This document shows positions 60,684-60,997 of a stretch of DNA of 60,997 bases, piece after piece. The stretch comes from Paraburkholderia caledonica NBRC 102488 (GTDB lineage Bacteria > Pseudomonadota > Gammaproteobacteria > Burkholderiales > Burkholderiaceae). Each line of letters starts with the position of its first letter. The first letter of the stretch is position 1. A model generated the notes under the pieces. That model ran no database searches. It had not been told where the DNA came from and worked only from the letters and a program-made list of their open reading frames with translations. The position numbers and the translations under genes were made by a program. The stretch lies in NCBI RefSeq assembly GCF_000685095.1, contig NZ_BAYE01000032.1:1-60997 (forward strand), given 5' to 3'.

Positions 60684-60748
60684 TCGCAGGCATTTCGCAG
60701 AAGGCGGGATTTCCGCCGAAACAGGCACTTAGCGCCCGCTGCGGCACG

Positions 60749-60764
60749 TGGCCCGATCTTTGCA
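60749..60764 (+). promoter_or_regulatory. Sigma54 (-24/-12) promoter of prpC
   Basis: TGG at 60749-60751 and TTGCA at 60760-60764 place GG and GC exactly 10 bp apart, as the -24/-12 consensus requires. The expected start is near 60775, 37 bp before the prpC ATG. Confidence 0.8.
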
Positions 60765-60811
60765 TTTAGCGACCCGTTCAAAAACGTAGCATCGCAACTG
60801 GAGACAGACTG

Positions 60812-60997
60812 ATGAGCGAAGCAGACAACAGCACGCCGAACGCGGGCGCATTCAAACCGAAGAAATCCGTCGCGCTGTCCGGCGTGACCGCGGGCAACAC
60901 GGCACTCTGCACGGTCGGCAAGACCGGCAACGATCTGCATTACCGCGGCTACGACATTCTCGACATCGCGGGCAATTGCGAGTTCGAAGAGATCGCC
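60812..60997 (+). CDS. prpC: 2-methylcitrate synthase, N-terminal part (runs off window)
   Basis: The first 62 codons are present: MSEADNSTPNAGAFKPKK, then SVALSGVTAGNTALCTVG and LHYRGYDILDIAGNCEFEEI. The GVTAGNTALCTVG and LHYRGYDI segments are diagnostic of PrpC, which condenses propionyl-CoA with oxaloacetate. GGAGACAGACTG precedes the ATG. prpB, often the first gene of such operons, is not located between prpR and prpC here. Confidence 0.92.
   Translation, partial: MSEADNSTPNAGAFKPKKSVALSGVTAGNTALCTVGKTGNDLHYRGYDILDIAGNCEFEEIA

Overview
The window looks like a piece of a secondary replicon of a Burkholderia sensu lato species, probably Paraburkholderia. The basis is very GC-rich coding sequence with long antisense shadow frames, several families typical of that group (a minus-strand protein resembling the Burkholderia 'Fis family' hypotheticals, PrpR/PrpC, many MFS and LysR genes), and a strongly catabolic gene content. 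No rRNA, integrase, plasmid replication gene or CRISPR array is visible. The only RNA gene is one tRNA-Val(GAC).

Layout. 0-1.6 kb: a hypothetical gene and two decayed, oppositely oriented IS256-type transposase remnants. 1.6-10.2 kb: a FadR-type GntR regulator diverges from a seven-gene operon: a branched-chain-type ABC transporter (binding protein, LivH, LivM, LivG, LivF), an M20-type N-carbamoyl amidohydrolase and an MlrC/M81 metallopeptidase. A sigma70 promoter and an 18-bp perfect palindrome lie between them. 10.3-15.1 kb: tRNA-Val, then a PDC-hydrolase-like amidohydrolase plus MFS pair, a GntR/UTRA regulator and a second MFS, linked by a repeated operator-like sequence. 15.1-24.3 kb, all minus strand: a 44-residue membrane protein, an ArsP/DUF318 permease, mnmH and selD (selenium use), a DUF1330 protein, a split transketolase, an MFS, an SDR and a LysR regulator. 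24.5-28.7 kb: a small protein, an ABC exporter, a disordered protein and an orphan Tat-exported binding protein. 28.8-33.3 kb: a Cys-rich small protein, an RraA-type aldolase, a LigJ-like hydratase, an MFS and a LysR, resembling the lower half of gallate/protocatechuate 4,5-cleavage but with no dioxygenase. 33.3-38 kb: a HAD hydrolase, succinate-semialdehyde dehydrogenase, small proteins and an aromatic-acid-type MFS with a structured leader. 38.3-41.9 kb: a cupin, an aspartoacylase-like protein and a tartrate-dehydrogenase-like protein, diverging from a LysR. 41.9-45.8 kb: Lrp/AsnC, a class III aminotransferase, a GhrA-type reductase and a GNAT.

46.1-58.6 kb is the most coherent accessory block, all on the plus strand: aldehyde dehydrogenase, HAD hydrolase, PuuB-like amine oxidase, a complete peptide/opine-class ABC transporter, a three-subunit HcnABC/opine-oxidase-like flavoenzyme, and a one-domain AraC regulator. 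Most junctions from the first permease onward are start/stop overlaps. Together they predict import and oxidative deamination of a secondary amine or amino-acid conjugate, with the aldehyde product oxidised by the ALDH. The window ends with prpR (minus) diverging from the start of prpC. The gap between them holds two TTTCA-N4-TGAAA palindromes and a sigma54 -24/-12 promoter.

All functions are inferred from reading the translated sequence and remembered family motifs. No database search was run.
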